Part shown: in pieces, positions 29,087-38,799 of the stretch
Position numbering within the stretch: position 1 is the first letter of the stretch
How the letters are laid out: the number at the start of each line of letters is the position of its first letter
Assembly: GCA_018136815.1 (NCBI GenBank)
Contig: CM030931.1
Span: forward strand, 10,613,072-10,677,071
Reading direction: 5' to 3'
Length of the DNA stretch: 64,000 nucleotides
Source: Isochrysis galbana
Lineage: Eukaryota > Haptophyta > Isochrysidales > Isochrysidaceae
Notes under the pieces: generated by a model
Told to the model about the DNA's origin: nothing
Database searches by the model: none
The model's input: only the letters and a program-made list of their open reading frames with translations
Position numbers and translations under genes: made by a program

Positions 29087-29103
29087 TCTCACGCAGTTGC
29101 TTG
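29087..29103. repeat. Target-site duplication, right copy (17 bp)
   Basis: TCTCACGCAGTTGCTTG, identical to 28320-28336. It lies within chromodomain-gene coding sequence (minus-strand codons for KQLRE). Confidence 0.85.
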
Positions 29104-29889
29104 GCATACTGCGCTTCCTCCTCCTTCTTCGCTGCCTCGAACGCGGAGATGTGAGGCTCCATGCCGGCGAGGTTCTCCATGGGCTCCCAGGTGTCGGCGC
29201 TCTCCGAGAAGCCCTCCCATCGAATCAGATACTCAGGCTTCCCCCGCACCAGCCGTCGAGCCACTATGAAGTCCACTTCATACATTCTGTCATCCTCATC
29301 CCCCTCCTCATTGCTCTTCCGACACTTCCTCCCCATGCACTCTGGCAACAAGCCGGAAAGCAAGCCGACGACCTCGGTCGCCGCGATCGCTGCAGTAATG
29401 CCGCATGCAAGCATTCGGTGCTTGCTCTGCGCGATGGTCACGATGGCGATGGAGCGCTCGTCACCAGCGGCCTTCTTCGACGCGCGCAGGAGCACTCCAT
29501 CATCGCGGCTGCGCGTCTTGACGATCGAGCACAGCGCCCTTGGACGACTGAGGGTGAGCAGGAGAATGTGGAGCCTGCTCGCTGCCATCTCTCCCGCTCC
29601 CGCGCCCGCGCTCCTTCCTCTCTTCCGCTCCCGCGCCCCTTCCTCTCTTCTGTTTGCACAACTCTCGGCCCTCGGCTCTCCGCTCACCCCCTTGTGATTA
29701 CATACATAAGTATGATGTTTTATCATATTACATGCCGTCAGTAGCTACTCGCCCTCTCGATCTATAATACAAGCAAACACCACAGCGCGCGGAGACAGAT
29801 GTCCGGTATCGTACGAAAACAGGAGTTTTATTGAAGAAAATACCAAATGAAGGAGAACGGAGCGAGAGAGATCGAATTGAGACGATTCT

Positions 29890-30100
29890 CTGCAACGGTC
29901 AACGGTATCTGGATATCTGACGGATACGGATACGGATACCCGGGTACCTGGAAGTATCTGGAATGTCAGGATTTACTATCTGGATATCCGGCTGCCTGGT
30001 AGCGCGGCGCACGATCCCTATATGGATACCTGGATCCGGCTACTTAATTAATAGGCAAAGATACCTGCTAGTATCTAGATATCTGGCAAACCGGATACTA
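29890..30100. repeat. Degenerate GGATA-type short repeats
   Basis: Many irregular copies of GGATA(C/T)CTGG, GGATACGGATAC and TATCTGGATATC. They look like a decayed minisatellite with frequent short palindromes. Confidence 0.55.
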
Positions 30101-30105
30101 GTCTT

Positions 30106-30276
30106 ACTCGCTTGAGTTCTGAGTACTATATATATCATCAGACGACATTCCATTTTTAGACATGGTTGAGCACTGTGAGGTTGGTGCCTTTGCTCAAATA
30201 CTAGAAGATTTTTTGTGCCGGGAGCGGCGCATCGCGTATTTGGAAACGAGGGGTACCTAATGAAGGCAAACGACCT
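30106..30276 (-). repeat. AGGTCGTTTG repeat, copy c4 (right arm of the inverted pair)
   Basis: Reverse-complement match to 27290-27461 over its whole length, including the outer AGGTCGTTTGCC boundary and the inner ACTCAAGCGAGT. Confidence 0.85.
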
Positions 30277-30299
30277 TCTTGTGGTCGGGAGGGGCAGCG

Positions 30300-30425
30300 G
30301 CAGCGGCCTGTGAGCGCTTCGGCTCCGGCGGCTTGGGTCGGCCCCGGTGGGGCGTCGTGACGGCGGGAAGCTGGGAGGTGGGAGCGGTCGGCGCGCGCTC
30401 CATCGCAAAACCAAAACAATAGTTA
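30300..30425 (-). pseudogene. 5' remnant of LINE-like ORF1
   Basis: Minus-strand codons give an N-terminus related to MERAPTAPTSQPSA-TTPQRG, preceded by the same AAAC-ATAACAATAGTT-type leader seen at 18047-18070. Homology stops after about 40 codons. Confidence 0.65.
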
Positions 30426-31075
30426 CACCTTGTAAGGTTAGAATCGGTTGGAAACCATGAGCATGAGTTATCTAGGTACTATACATAGACTATACACTAT
30501 ACACTATACTAATGTTCTAATGTTAGGTCCATTTTGAAGTTAGTTGGCTGGTTGGCGACCAGGATTGGAAGAATCTGGCATAGGTGTCCGGTCAATTTTT
30601 TGGTTGGATTTTTGGATTTGTTTGTGAGAAATTTGGGGAGGGATTTCGCAAAACTCTTACCAGGCCCTAACCCCCTTTGCAAGACCAAAACAATAAGCTA
30701 ATTTTTTAGAGATATCTTGGGGCGAGCCCACGAAACCCCTATCGCGAGATTTTGGCGCCCTGGATCGCTCCGCCGGGTACTCTGGTGCGCTCAAATGCCC
30801 AGCCGCGGGCATGCCGCCGTCGTCGCTGCGCTGGCGATGCTGGGCGCCGGTGGAGAGGCGACAGGAGCGACAGAGGCTGTGGCAGTGGCAGCACAGGGTG
30901 ATCGCGAGTGGTCGCGGCGCACGCGGCGGCTCGCGATCGTCCAGCTCGCGGCGCAAGCGGCTGTCCCTCCCCTATCTCCCCTGTCCCCGCCCGTCGCGCG
31001 CGTGTCCGCATGTTTTTGTTCGCTGTACAAAGGCGGCGGCCGTCGGCCGGCGACGTGGGCGACCGGCTCGAAGCT
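30426..31075. other. Intergenic, nothing recognised
   Basis: No supported gene or known repeat between the ORF1 remnant and the GTPase gene. Confidence 0.4.
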
Positions 31076-32772
31076 CTACTCCAGCTCCGTGTAGTGGGAC
31101 TCATGAAACCTTGGAGGAGCTGCAAGAGCGCGGGAACGCTTGGAATTCGATCGGCCAGACGTCAGACTCGACGAGCAATTGTGCTCACGCAACGTTCCAT
31201 CCTTCTTGACTGTGTACTCTTTGCCGCAACCGAGGCACTTGGCGCGTTTGAGCGTCTTGTCACGCGCTCTCGACCGACTGGCCTCGCCCTTCTCTTGGAA
31301 ATGCACGCAGTCATCCGCGTTCGCGCCTTCCATCACGACAGCCCCACCGAATTTGTGCTGGTAGATGCCCCACGCGACGTCCAGGCGGTTACCCTTTGGG
31401 GGAAATTTGGCGCCCGGTCCACGGCCGCGATCATAGCACGGCGGTGTCTTCCGTGGAGGTGGAAGCAGCTCTTCTTGGACCGCCATGACAAGCAAGCTCT
31501 CCTTCGTCCAACCGGATTGTTTGGGCGGCATCATCACCTTGGTAATGAACGCCAAGCGCTGCTCGCCGTCATGCAAGTCGCCCTTGCGAAGAATGGTACC
31601 TTGCTCCAACTCGAAATTCGTGCCGCCAGCCACTTCCCGGCTCATTTTCACGAGTTGAGACTTCTGCCAAGCTTTGTCACTCTCATACTTTTCGAACACA
31701 TCGTGGAGCTGATCGGGGCGCAGTGTTCCAAAGAAGGAGGCCGTGACGGCTCGAAAGACTTCCGCGTCGTCCCCGTTTTGCTGGGCTCCGTCTAGCACGA
31801 CGTCGGGAAGCGTCTCCAGCTGCTGGATGAGGTGCTCAACGTTAAGCTGTGTGGCGTTCAAGTGCTCGTCAAAAGCGCTGGCTCCGACTAGCGCGAACTT
31901 GCCGGTTTGGTATTCATCATTCTGGAAGAGATGGTTTGCGTGACCGAAAACCATCCTTACGATTCGTCGCGCAAACGCGCTACATTCACGCTTCCACTCT
32001 GGCCGTGTCGTGTCATACAATCCGTGAAGGGGCATCGGCCCTAAGCGCTGGTCAGCCATGGTTCCCACGACGATCAACGATTGCCAGCCAGAGCCCGCCG
32101 TTGGTGAAAGGATGCCACTCTGGCGCAAGTATTCACCGATAATCTGCCAGCACGCGCAGGTGCAGCAAGCTGAGAGTCTTCGGATACCGGCATGGGCACG
32201 CACGCTCATGTGCAAGACTGGGCAGACGTCAAGCAAGATCGAAGGCAAAAGTGAGATACCTGACCACTCAATTGAAACTGGTTGTCCGTTGCCGAGACCA
32301 CGAGCAGGATGCCATGCACGGGCTCGCCCTCTTCGGAACGAGCGAGCAGAGCATGAAGCCGGCCCAATACTGAGGCCAAATTCATGGCTTCTCCGTGCCC
32401 CGATCTGCCATTCGTGGTGCCGATCCCAGGCGTGTCGATCAGGACCAACTTGCGCTCGATGCCGTTGACGCGGATGACACGCCCGTCGAAGGCCATCAGC
32501 TCGACGGTGGTTCCGACGCCCAATGCAGAGTCCACATCAGCCCCTCGGTCCATCACTTCCGGCCCGTCCTCTGGCTCGCCATGGTAGAAAGCTTTGACGA
32601 GCGTGCTTTTCCCGTGACCCGTCGCGCCGAGGATAGCCAGCCGCAACGGACGCGGCTCTGCGGGCGGCTCTGCGGGGGAGCACACCTCCATCTTCCTCAC
32701 GACGCTGGGAGTCTGCACCAGCTCGGCGGGGTCGCCATGTGCTTGAGTAGGTTGGGGGTGAAGGGAGTCCAT
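31076..32772 (-). CDS. AIG1/GIMAP-like P-loop GTPase with C-terminal zinc-ribbon-like module
   Basis: Two exons (32772-32260 and 32143-31076) give 526 aa; the 116-nt intron has donor GTATCT and acceptor TGGCAG and joins in phase. The N-terminal domain shows a Walker A/G1 motif in ILGATGHGKSTLVKAF (about 48-63), a G2 threonine in GVGTTVEL and G3 DTPGIG (113-118). A hydrophobic strand (HGILLVVSATDNQFQLSGQ) follows, and VVGTMADQ is a candidate G4 with TMAD in place of TKAD. The long helical C-terminal half has no recognised domain. It ends with CLGCGKEYTVKKDGTLREHNC, a Cys2-HisCys arrangement like small zinc-binding modules fused to many algal and oomycete proteins. AIG1-type GTPases act at membranes, often in stress or defence. 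The substrate and role here are unknown. Confidence 0.75.
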
Positions 32773-33613
32773 TTGCGCGAGTGGAGTTTCGACCGAGAGT
32801 TTGGCGGCGGGAAGGATTGGATGGGAGAGGGACCCAAGTGCCCACCCTCTTCTACGTGATTCTGGAGGAGATTTCTTTCTCTCTCTCTCCAGTCGCTCGC
32901 GAGTGAACTCTGCTGCCGGCTAGCAACCACTGCACCATCATCATCGCCCCGCGCGGGGGGGGGGGGGGGGGGGGGCTCAATCACGGGCTGAAACACCCAG
33001 CCTCGCGTCGATTTCACAGAAAGAATGGCCATCCAGAAAGGTGAAGGAAGGTCAGGGCTATGGGAGAGAGACCGTCCTCTCCTCCCCCCGCGCCACCATC
33101 GCCCCGGTGGAGGGGCTCAAAAGGGCTCAAATAGCCCGTTGGCACGGCCGGAGTCTCCCAGTTCGGCCCTCCCCTATTCATCAGATGACCCCTCCCCCGT
33201 CTCTCCCTCCCTGTTCGGCCCAACCTATACAAGTATATGCTTGTATGGGGCCCAGTGACTGTGAGATATGAGAAGAGCAACATAGATCAGAGTTACCATT
33301 GAGGGCTAGCTCGCGCGACAAGCCAATGACGTAGGTCCGGTGCCGATATGGTGTCACCCATCGGACTAGCAGAAAACTCCACCCTCCTAAGGCTGTGAAC
33401 ATAATAGACAGATATCAAGATATTAGGCTATCTACCCAGCAGAAGCACTATCTCTATCTATCAAGATAGCTGTGATGACAAAAGCTATTAACAACCTATT
33501 AATAGCCACCCAGCTTACAGGCTACAGGATTGCACGCGGCGCGCGGAAGACAACTGATGGGGGCGCGCGGAGCTAAGGGCGCGCTGACCACACACACACT
33601 ACACAACAAGCCC
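32773..33613. other. Intergenic with a G homopolymer
   Basis: A run of about 19 G lies at 32957-32975. No gene is supported. Confidence 0.45.
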
Positions 33614-33982
33614 TCACTCACAATTCATTCCCGCCAGCAAGGAGCGCTCCAAAGTTGCATCCGATTGCCCTGCCTTCATGTCGTCGTGCAGCCGCCCGGC
33701 TTTCGAGAAGGCGCGCTCCACGCCTGCTGACGAGGCCGGGCGTCCAAGGTACTGGCGGGCCATCTTGGCCAGGTTCGGCATCACAACCGGAGCACCTCGT
33801 CCCAACGGTCGATGACGATCGCGAGAGCGCCACCACTCCAGCACATTGAGGTCCATGTTCTTCTCAAGGGGGAGAGAGAGGTAGATTTCGAGCTCATCTC
33901 GGACGCTTTCAGCTTCATCTTGCGACTGCCTTGGGAGTCCTGCGGCCGTTCCTCCTTGCACCTGGCGGGCCGCTGCCAGCAC
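33614..33982 (-). pseudogene. hAT transposase C-terminal dimerisation domain fragment (second lineage)
   Basis: The frame reads ELEIYLSLPLEKNMDLNVLE, WWRSRDRHRPL, VVMPNLAKMARQYLGRPASS, then AGVERAFSKAGRLHDDMKAG and ATLERSLLAGMNCE. This is the classic hAT dimerisation region (LxxWW, LA-x-YL-x-P-x-S-S, ER-x-FS). The frame continues upstream to about 34456 through one in-frame TAG (about 34014), with a Pro/Ser-rich, non-transposase-like N-terminal part. The catalytic core is absent. Confidence 0.75.
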
Positions 33983-34745
33983 CGCGCATCGCCTCCGCTG
34001 ATGCTCGTATTTCTAGCTCCAATGTTTGGCGAACGTCTCGGAGCGCCGCACCTCATCAGCTCGCGCCGCCTGCAGCAGCCCTTGCAGCCTCGCAATCTCT
34101 GCCTCGGCCTTGCCTAGAGGGTCGTGTGGTGGATCATGTGGAACGGTGGCTGTGGTGCGGCTGGGTGTGAGAGGAGGCTGAGCTGTAACATGAGAAGTAT
34201 GGCTCACCTGGAGCATGGGGGGTGAACAATGGGGAGCCGGGGAAGCGTGCAGGGACGGGGCCGAAGACATGGGCGCACTCTCAGCCATCACGGGGCACAG
34301 CGACACGAGAACGGGAACGAGGGACGAACGAGGGGGGACGGAAGGCGCTCGAGCGATAGCACGGAGCGTAGTCAAGACACCGAGAGAAAACGTCACGCGC
34401 GGGGGGGAAGGGAATCGCGCGGGAAAGAGATAGACAAAAGGGGGTCGGGAACTCAAGGAAGCACTCGGGGAGAGATGGGAGGGGAGAGGGGGAAGAGGGC
34501 TTCCGCGGGGAGCCCGGGAGAGGAGAGGAGAAGGGGGGGCGGGCCGATACGGGACGATACGGGAAGAAGGGGACTGGGGCGCGGCGACGGAGAGGAAGTC
34601 GCGCGGGAAGACCTAAAAACGGAACGTACGGGAAAGTGTACAAGGTCCCCCCTTTACCCGCAACACCCCCCCCGATGCGAGAGCCGATGTCGGGGCGGCG
34701 CGCGCATCGCAGAAGGCGGGGAGAGGGGAGGCGGGGCCGAATGAT
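33983..34745. other. GC-rich flank between hAT and Copia remnants
   Basis: Minus-strand frame 34456-34013 (Pro/Ser/Thr-rich with a short helical end) could be an exon joined to the hAT tail, but I see no supporting splice signals. The remainder is purine-rich low-complexity DNA. Confidence 0.35.
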
Positions 34746-35669
34746 TCAGGCGGAGGCATGGGCCCAGGCGTTGGTGGCGTAACGGACGCAAGCGTCGAGC
34801 TTGCGCTTGGGGAGCCATTTTGTCAGAAAATCGGCCGCCATGTGTTCTGTGCCGACGTGGCGGAGGGCGACTTCGCCGGCGGCAACGCGCTGGAGGAGCG
34901 TGTGGTATCGGCGCATGAAGTGGCGCGCGCGAGAAGGGGCCGATCGCAGCGAGCCGACGCGCATGTTGGCGAGGTTGTCAGTTCCGACGAGGGTGGGCCC
35001 CTCGAGCGGGACGCCGATGGCGCGTAGGATCTCGCGCGCGTAGGAGACACCCTCGGCGGCTTTGCAGGAGGCGATGCCTTCTGCCTCCATCGAGGAGTCG
35101 ACGACAAGCGCGAGCTTCTTTGTTTGGTGCATGATGGCGCCGCCGCCGAAGGTGAGCAAGACGGCGTAGATGTTGCGGTCGCCCCATGTGGCGTCGGCGA
35201 GGGCTTCGAGGTTGGCGGGGGCGGGTTCGGAAAGGTCGACGTTGGCGGCGATGGCGGCGTCGGAGGCGACGGCGAGGGAGTACGCGAGAGCGGCGGAGCA
35301 GAGCGGGCCGACTGTGGTCGGTTCGGAAGGGGTGGGCGGGGCGGGCGGGGAAAGCTCGTCGAGGTAGGCGTCGAGGAGCGCGTCCGCTTCGAGGAGAGAT
35401 GGGTCGGGGTGAGGCGGGGTAAAGGCGACGTGAGCCGAGGGGGGGGTGGATGGCAGGGGGTGCCTCTCATGGCCACCTCGGGGTGGGGGGCGGGGAGGGC
35501 AGGGGAGAGGGCCTGCTACCGGCCGCCGACCGGGCACCACGTTGAGTCTTTTGGTGAACTTCGACGTCGTAGTAAAATATATTATACTCTTGATACTATG
35601 TACTATGATTACTGGGCGACGGAGCGAGGCGACGGGAGCACCCGATGGACCGACAAGATGACACCACAC
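34746..35669 (-). pseudogene. Ty1/Copia retrotransposon RNase H fragment
   Basis: The C-terminal 180 codons carry the Copia RNase H signature: GGGAIMHQTKKLALVVDSSM, EAEGIASCKAAE, LVGTDNLANMRV, ARHFMRRYH and VGTEHMAADFLTKWLP. The upstream part (to about 35669) is open but largely Pro-rich and includes non-coding-looking sequence. Integrase and reverse transcriptase are missing. I saw no flanking LTRs or target duplication. Confidence 0.8.
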
Positions 35670-36833
35670 TCACGTCAACACTCTCCACACTAACGTATCC
35701 TTATCACGGAACGCACAGGAACCCGCTGACAGACCGAACAAGGAAGAGAATGCCGACAAGAGAGCGACGGGGCGACGGACGATCCGACGGGGCGACAGTT
35801 AAGCACAGGAATAAGGAGGGAATCTTTCGAAGACCCTTAAGTGAGTTGATGAAGACCGAAGTAAAACAGCGCCACGATATAATTAATCCAAGGGCCTACA
35901 CCTGAGGGGGAATCAGGGTCACGCAAGGGGGCGGTTCCTTGCACCGGCAATACCTGAACGCGCGACTTCGCCTAAAACGCGAGGAGCACGCAAGGAGGTA
36001 AGCCAGGTGAGGGGCAAGCAGGCGACAAGGGAGGCGACAAAGGAGGCGAGGGCAACAAGGGCGAATGGGCGAATGTAGGATCCTGCGACGGTGACTAGTG
36101 ACTAGCCTGCAAGGAGGGGACATAGACACGCAGACAACTTCTAAAACAAAAAGGTCGATCGCGGATGCGACAGGTGGCTGGCGGACCCCCTTTCTTTATC
36201 ACTGTGCGCGCTCCATCACCCCATCGTTCTGCTAACGATAGTTGTTGGAAGTACTGTAATTATATGGAGAAATGGCGGATAACTGCCCCATTAACTGGCT
36301 ACACCACCGGCAAATAGTTACCTCACCTGGTTTTCCTCATGACAATAACTGCCACTCTCAAAATTCTGTAGTTACCGGCAAGCAATCCCTAGCCTTGAGA
36401 TATAACCCATAGCCCATCCCCACAGAGTATAGACTTGTGGGGAGAGGGTGCTGTCTAAGTGGGGTGTGTGGTGTGCCATAGCTAGCAGAAAGCTAGCGAA
36501 GAGCTTGTGTGGCTGAAGGGGGATAGGGGTGCGCATTGATAAGTGAATGAGCTCATTGTGCATTGTGCATTGTGGTGGGTCTCCCGTGTCCCATCCTAGA
36601 GAGCCTCATGGCTCTCTAAGTATGTTTCCTGTTTCTGTTGGCTGCGCCGCGATCAGTCGAAACCCTTAGAAAATTTGAAAAAAATAGTGTGTCAAACGAA
36701 TGAAGAGCGACGTTGCGAACCGTCGTCACAACCACCGGTCCACCCTAGCAGTCTACCCAACGCGCGCCTCAAGTTCCTAGAGATCACATCCCTGTATGTG
36801 CATCGTCACGAGCCCCTATTCCCGGCTTGCGCA
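35670..36833. other. Intergenic, nothing recognised
   Basis: AT-richer mixed sequence without a supported gene; short G/A-rich direct repeats near 35985-36060. Confidence 0.4.
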
Positions 36834-37220
36834 TCATAATGTCTCAGGTTGGCCAGGCTCAGGCTCCTCGTACAATAGTTCCGGAATCGGCGCTCCTCCC
36901 TCACCTTCCTCTGGGACAACAAGCTTGCACAGGTAGTAGACCCCTTTAGGTGCCACTAACTCGCTGGCCCGGCGTTTATTCACCCCTCCTTCAAGGTTCA
37001 CATCGAAGAGACCCACGAGCGTCTTGTCCTCTCTCAGAAGATCGACTGGCTCAGCTAGGTGATCGTAGCCACACTGCCGCTTCATGTGATCTGCCAGGAG
37101 GCAAGCGAGGCAGTCGGAGTTGAAGAGCTGCGTCTCATCGGCGCCGTACTTGACTTGAATCCAGAATGGCCCAGGGTTCTCGGCGGGCGGTGGTGGCTGA
37201 GGCGGCGCCTTAGGCGGCAT
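36834..37220 (-). CDS. C22orf15/CXorf65-like small conserved protein
   Basis: Single exon, 128 aa from the ATG at 37220. After a Pro-rich N-terminus the sequence IQVKYGADETQLFNSDC, HMKRQCGYD and VDLLREDKTLVGLFDV follows the ubiquitin-like-fold pattern of the human C22orf15/CXorf65 family: a KxGxxxxxLFN-x-C start, a hydrophobic helix, then a strand and LVGL. KGVYYLCKLVVPEEG occupies the position of the family's ARxTYYVCKVER segment. The vertebrate proteins are poorly characterised and tend to occur in ciliated lineages. Similarity is from recollection of the family pattern, so the call is moderate. Head-to-head with COQ4, start codons 274 bp apart. Confidence 0.55.
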   Translation of the reverse strand: MPPKAPPQPPPPAENPGPFWIQVKYGADETQLFNSDCLACLLADHMKRQCGYDHLAEPVDLLREDKTLVGLFDVNLEGGVNKRRASELVAPKGVYYLCKLVVPEEGEGGAPIPELLYEEPEPGQPETL

Positions 37221-37494
37221 TCGTGCGGGCGCGACCAGTTCGCGCGTGCGTGGAGGCGAGAAGGATGGAAGGGAGACGGCGGGAACAGGAGGGGACAGGC
37301 GGCAAGAAACTGCGCCGGCTGGTGCAGCGGGACGATGCAGAGCTAGAAGGAAACGGCCACCAGCAGCGCGGAGGAAGGAAAATACAAAGTAGGATTAGAA
37401 ACTTTCTTTCCTCTCTGGATGTGGCGAGCGAGGGAGGGGGAGGCTGGAGACGGGGAGAAGAAGAGGGGAAGGGACGGCGGCGGCGAGGGCAGCG

Positions 37495-38214
37495 ATGTCA
37501 CGCCTTCTTCAGGGTGGGGCTGGGAGCTCGCGATACGCGGGCCACGTGCCGACGACGCTATTAGAAAAGGCACTGCTCGGCTCAAGCTCCGCCATTCTTG
37601 CGCTCGCAAGCCCAAGGGAGGCGCACTTGGTTGGTGTGGTTGGAGAGACGACTGGCGCAGCTGCGCTGAGGCGGCTTCTCTTCAGGATGGAGAAGAATCC
37701 AGTAGGCCGCACCATCCTTCAAGATCGGCCTCAAATCACGTCGAAGGTACTGCCACTACATTCCCTCCACAAGCTTCCCGCCGATAGCTTCGGAGCTGCC
37801 TATGCACGCTTTCTGGAGCGCAATGCATTTGATCCAGACGACAGATCGCCTGTCCGGTTCGTCGATGATCCGGACCTGGCCTACGTCATGCTTCGCTACC
37901 GGCAGATACATGACTTGTGGCACGTGTTGTATGACCTGCCACCCACATTCATGGGAGAAGTTGCTTTAAAGTGGCTTGAAGCGGCACAGACGGGCTTGCC
38001 AATGTGCACTCTAGGTGCTATGGCTGGTGGGATCCGCCTGAAGCCAAGACAAAGGTCGGCCATTGCTCAGCACGTGCTGCCGTGGGCTCTCCGTCATGCG
38101 ATGCGGGGTCCAGACCTCATGTCCGTCTATTATGAGCGCGAATTGCCACGGTCGCTTGAAGATGTTCGAAATGAACTTGGGATCGAGGTTTTGCCTCGCA
38201 AGAGGATTCAATAG
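37495..38214 (+). CDS. COQ4: Ubiquinone biosynthesis protein COQ4
   Basis: Single exon, 239 aa. COQ4 is a mitochondrial inner-membrane-associated protein needed for the coenzyme Q biosynthetic complex and implicated in C1 decarboxylation/hydroxylation of the ring. The diagnostic zinc motif HDxxH-x11-E is present as HDLWHVLYDLPPTFMGE (His139, Asp140, His143, Glu155). The surrounding FVDDPDLAYVMLRYRQIHD and VLPWALRHA blocks are also conserved, and the length is usual. The N-terminus is short, basic and Ser/Gly-rich, plausibly a mitochondrial presequence. The 5' region is purine-rich. Confidence 0.93.
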   Translation: MSRLLQGGAGSSRYAGHVPTTLLEKALLGSSSAILALASPREAHLVGVVGETTGAAALRRLLFRMEKNPVGRTILQDRPQITSKVLPLHSLHKLPADSFGAAYARFLERNAFDPDDRSPVRFVDDPDLAYVMLRYRQIHDLWHVLYDLPPTFMGEVALKWLEAAQTGLPMCTLGAMAGGIRLKPRQRSAIAQHVLPWALRHAMRGPDLMSVYYERELPRSLEDVRNELGIEVLPRKRIQ

Positions 38215-38369
38215 GAATAACGATGATAGCATTAGGAATGAAAACGAAACAAATGTTAAGTGGCTATTGGGAATTGAAAGACAGCAAATTTTATATTTGG
38301 TTGGCATGGGGAAGGTCACGCTTCTCCCCCCTCGCCCGGGCCCCGCTGATGGGGGGAGAGAATAGCTCA

Positions 38370-38575
38370 CCCCCCTGCTAGAGGTGGGGGAGAGTGGGTT
38401 AAAAAAAAAGCTCTTGTTGATCCGGAGGCCCACATTTTTTTATCGTCGGACCGGGGGAAGATTTCCCCTCGTCCCTCTCCCCGCTCTAATCCGAATCCGA
38501 GGCAGAGCGATGGCGACCGACCCGCCTGACAGGCCGACCTTCGCCGCGCTTCAGCGAGAGCACGGCGGTGGTCAA
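38370..38575 (-). repeat. Dispersed repeat family I, copy 1
   Basis: The minus strand shares GCGCGGCGAAGGTCGGCCTG, TCAGGCGGGTCGGTCGCCAT, CTGCCTCGGATTCGGATT and a TGGGCCTCC block with 44262-44460 on the plus strand. It abuts the 38.6-kb minisatellite. Confidence 0.75.
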
Positions 38576-38603
38576 GAGGGTGCAACTCGCAACTAGGCGA
38601 GAA

Positions 38604-38785
38604 GCGCTCAATCACCATCACCCACCGCATGGAAAAGCGTTCAATCACCATCAGCCTACACGTGGAACGCGTTCAATCACCATCACCCCCACCGCATGGA
38701 AAAGCGTTCAATCACCATCAGCCTGCACGTGGAACGCGTTCAATCGCCATCACCCCCACCGCATGGAAAAGCGTTCAATCGCGGA
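38604..38785 (+). repeat. Minisatellite, five units of about 35-38 bp
   Basis: Units alternate between two variants: GCGTTCAATCACCATCACCC followed by CCACCGCATGGAAAA, and GCGTTCAATCACCATCAGCC followed by TACACGTGGAAC. A shorter, reversed version lies at 11131-11226. Confidence 0.85.
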
Positions 38786-38799
38786 GGATCGTGGGGATC

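Larger units (their letters stand above)
28245..29588 (-). pseudogene. Chromodomain protein gene interrupted by a 750-bp insertion
   Basis: From the ATG at 29588 the frame reads an unrecognised helical N-terminal part, then a chromodomain at about residues 104-155: MYEVDFIVARRLVRGKPEYL, IRWEGFSES, ADTWEPMENL. The aromatic cage residues (Tyr, Trp, Trp) are present. Coding continues through AAKKEEEAQYAKQLRE. There a 750-bp GC-rich element (28337-29086) flanked by a 17-bp duplication interrupts it. Beyond it coding resumes in a different frame as NKEARERQKATETGPRG. The insertion adds 767 bases in all, which shifts the frame. Chromodomains bind methylated histone lysines; no polymerase or integrase genes are adjacent, so I favour a host heterochromatin-type gene. 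The distal 3' end is lost in repeat family F, and the N-terminal boundary is uncertain; a second possible start, MGRKCRKSNEE, is closer to the chromodomain. Confidence 0.7.

Noticed and set aside
38604-38785. CRISPR-like regularly spaced repeats
   Set aside because: The spacers are themselves conserved variants of the unit, so this is a minisatellite in a eukaryotic genome.
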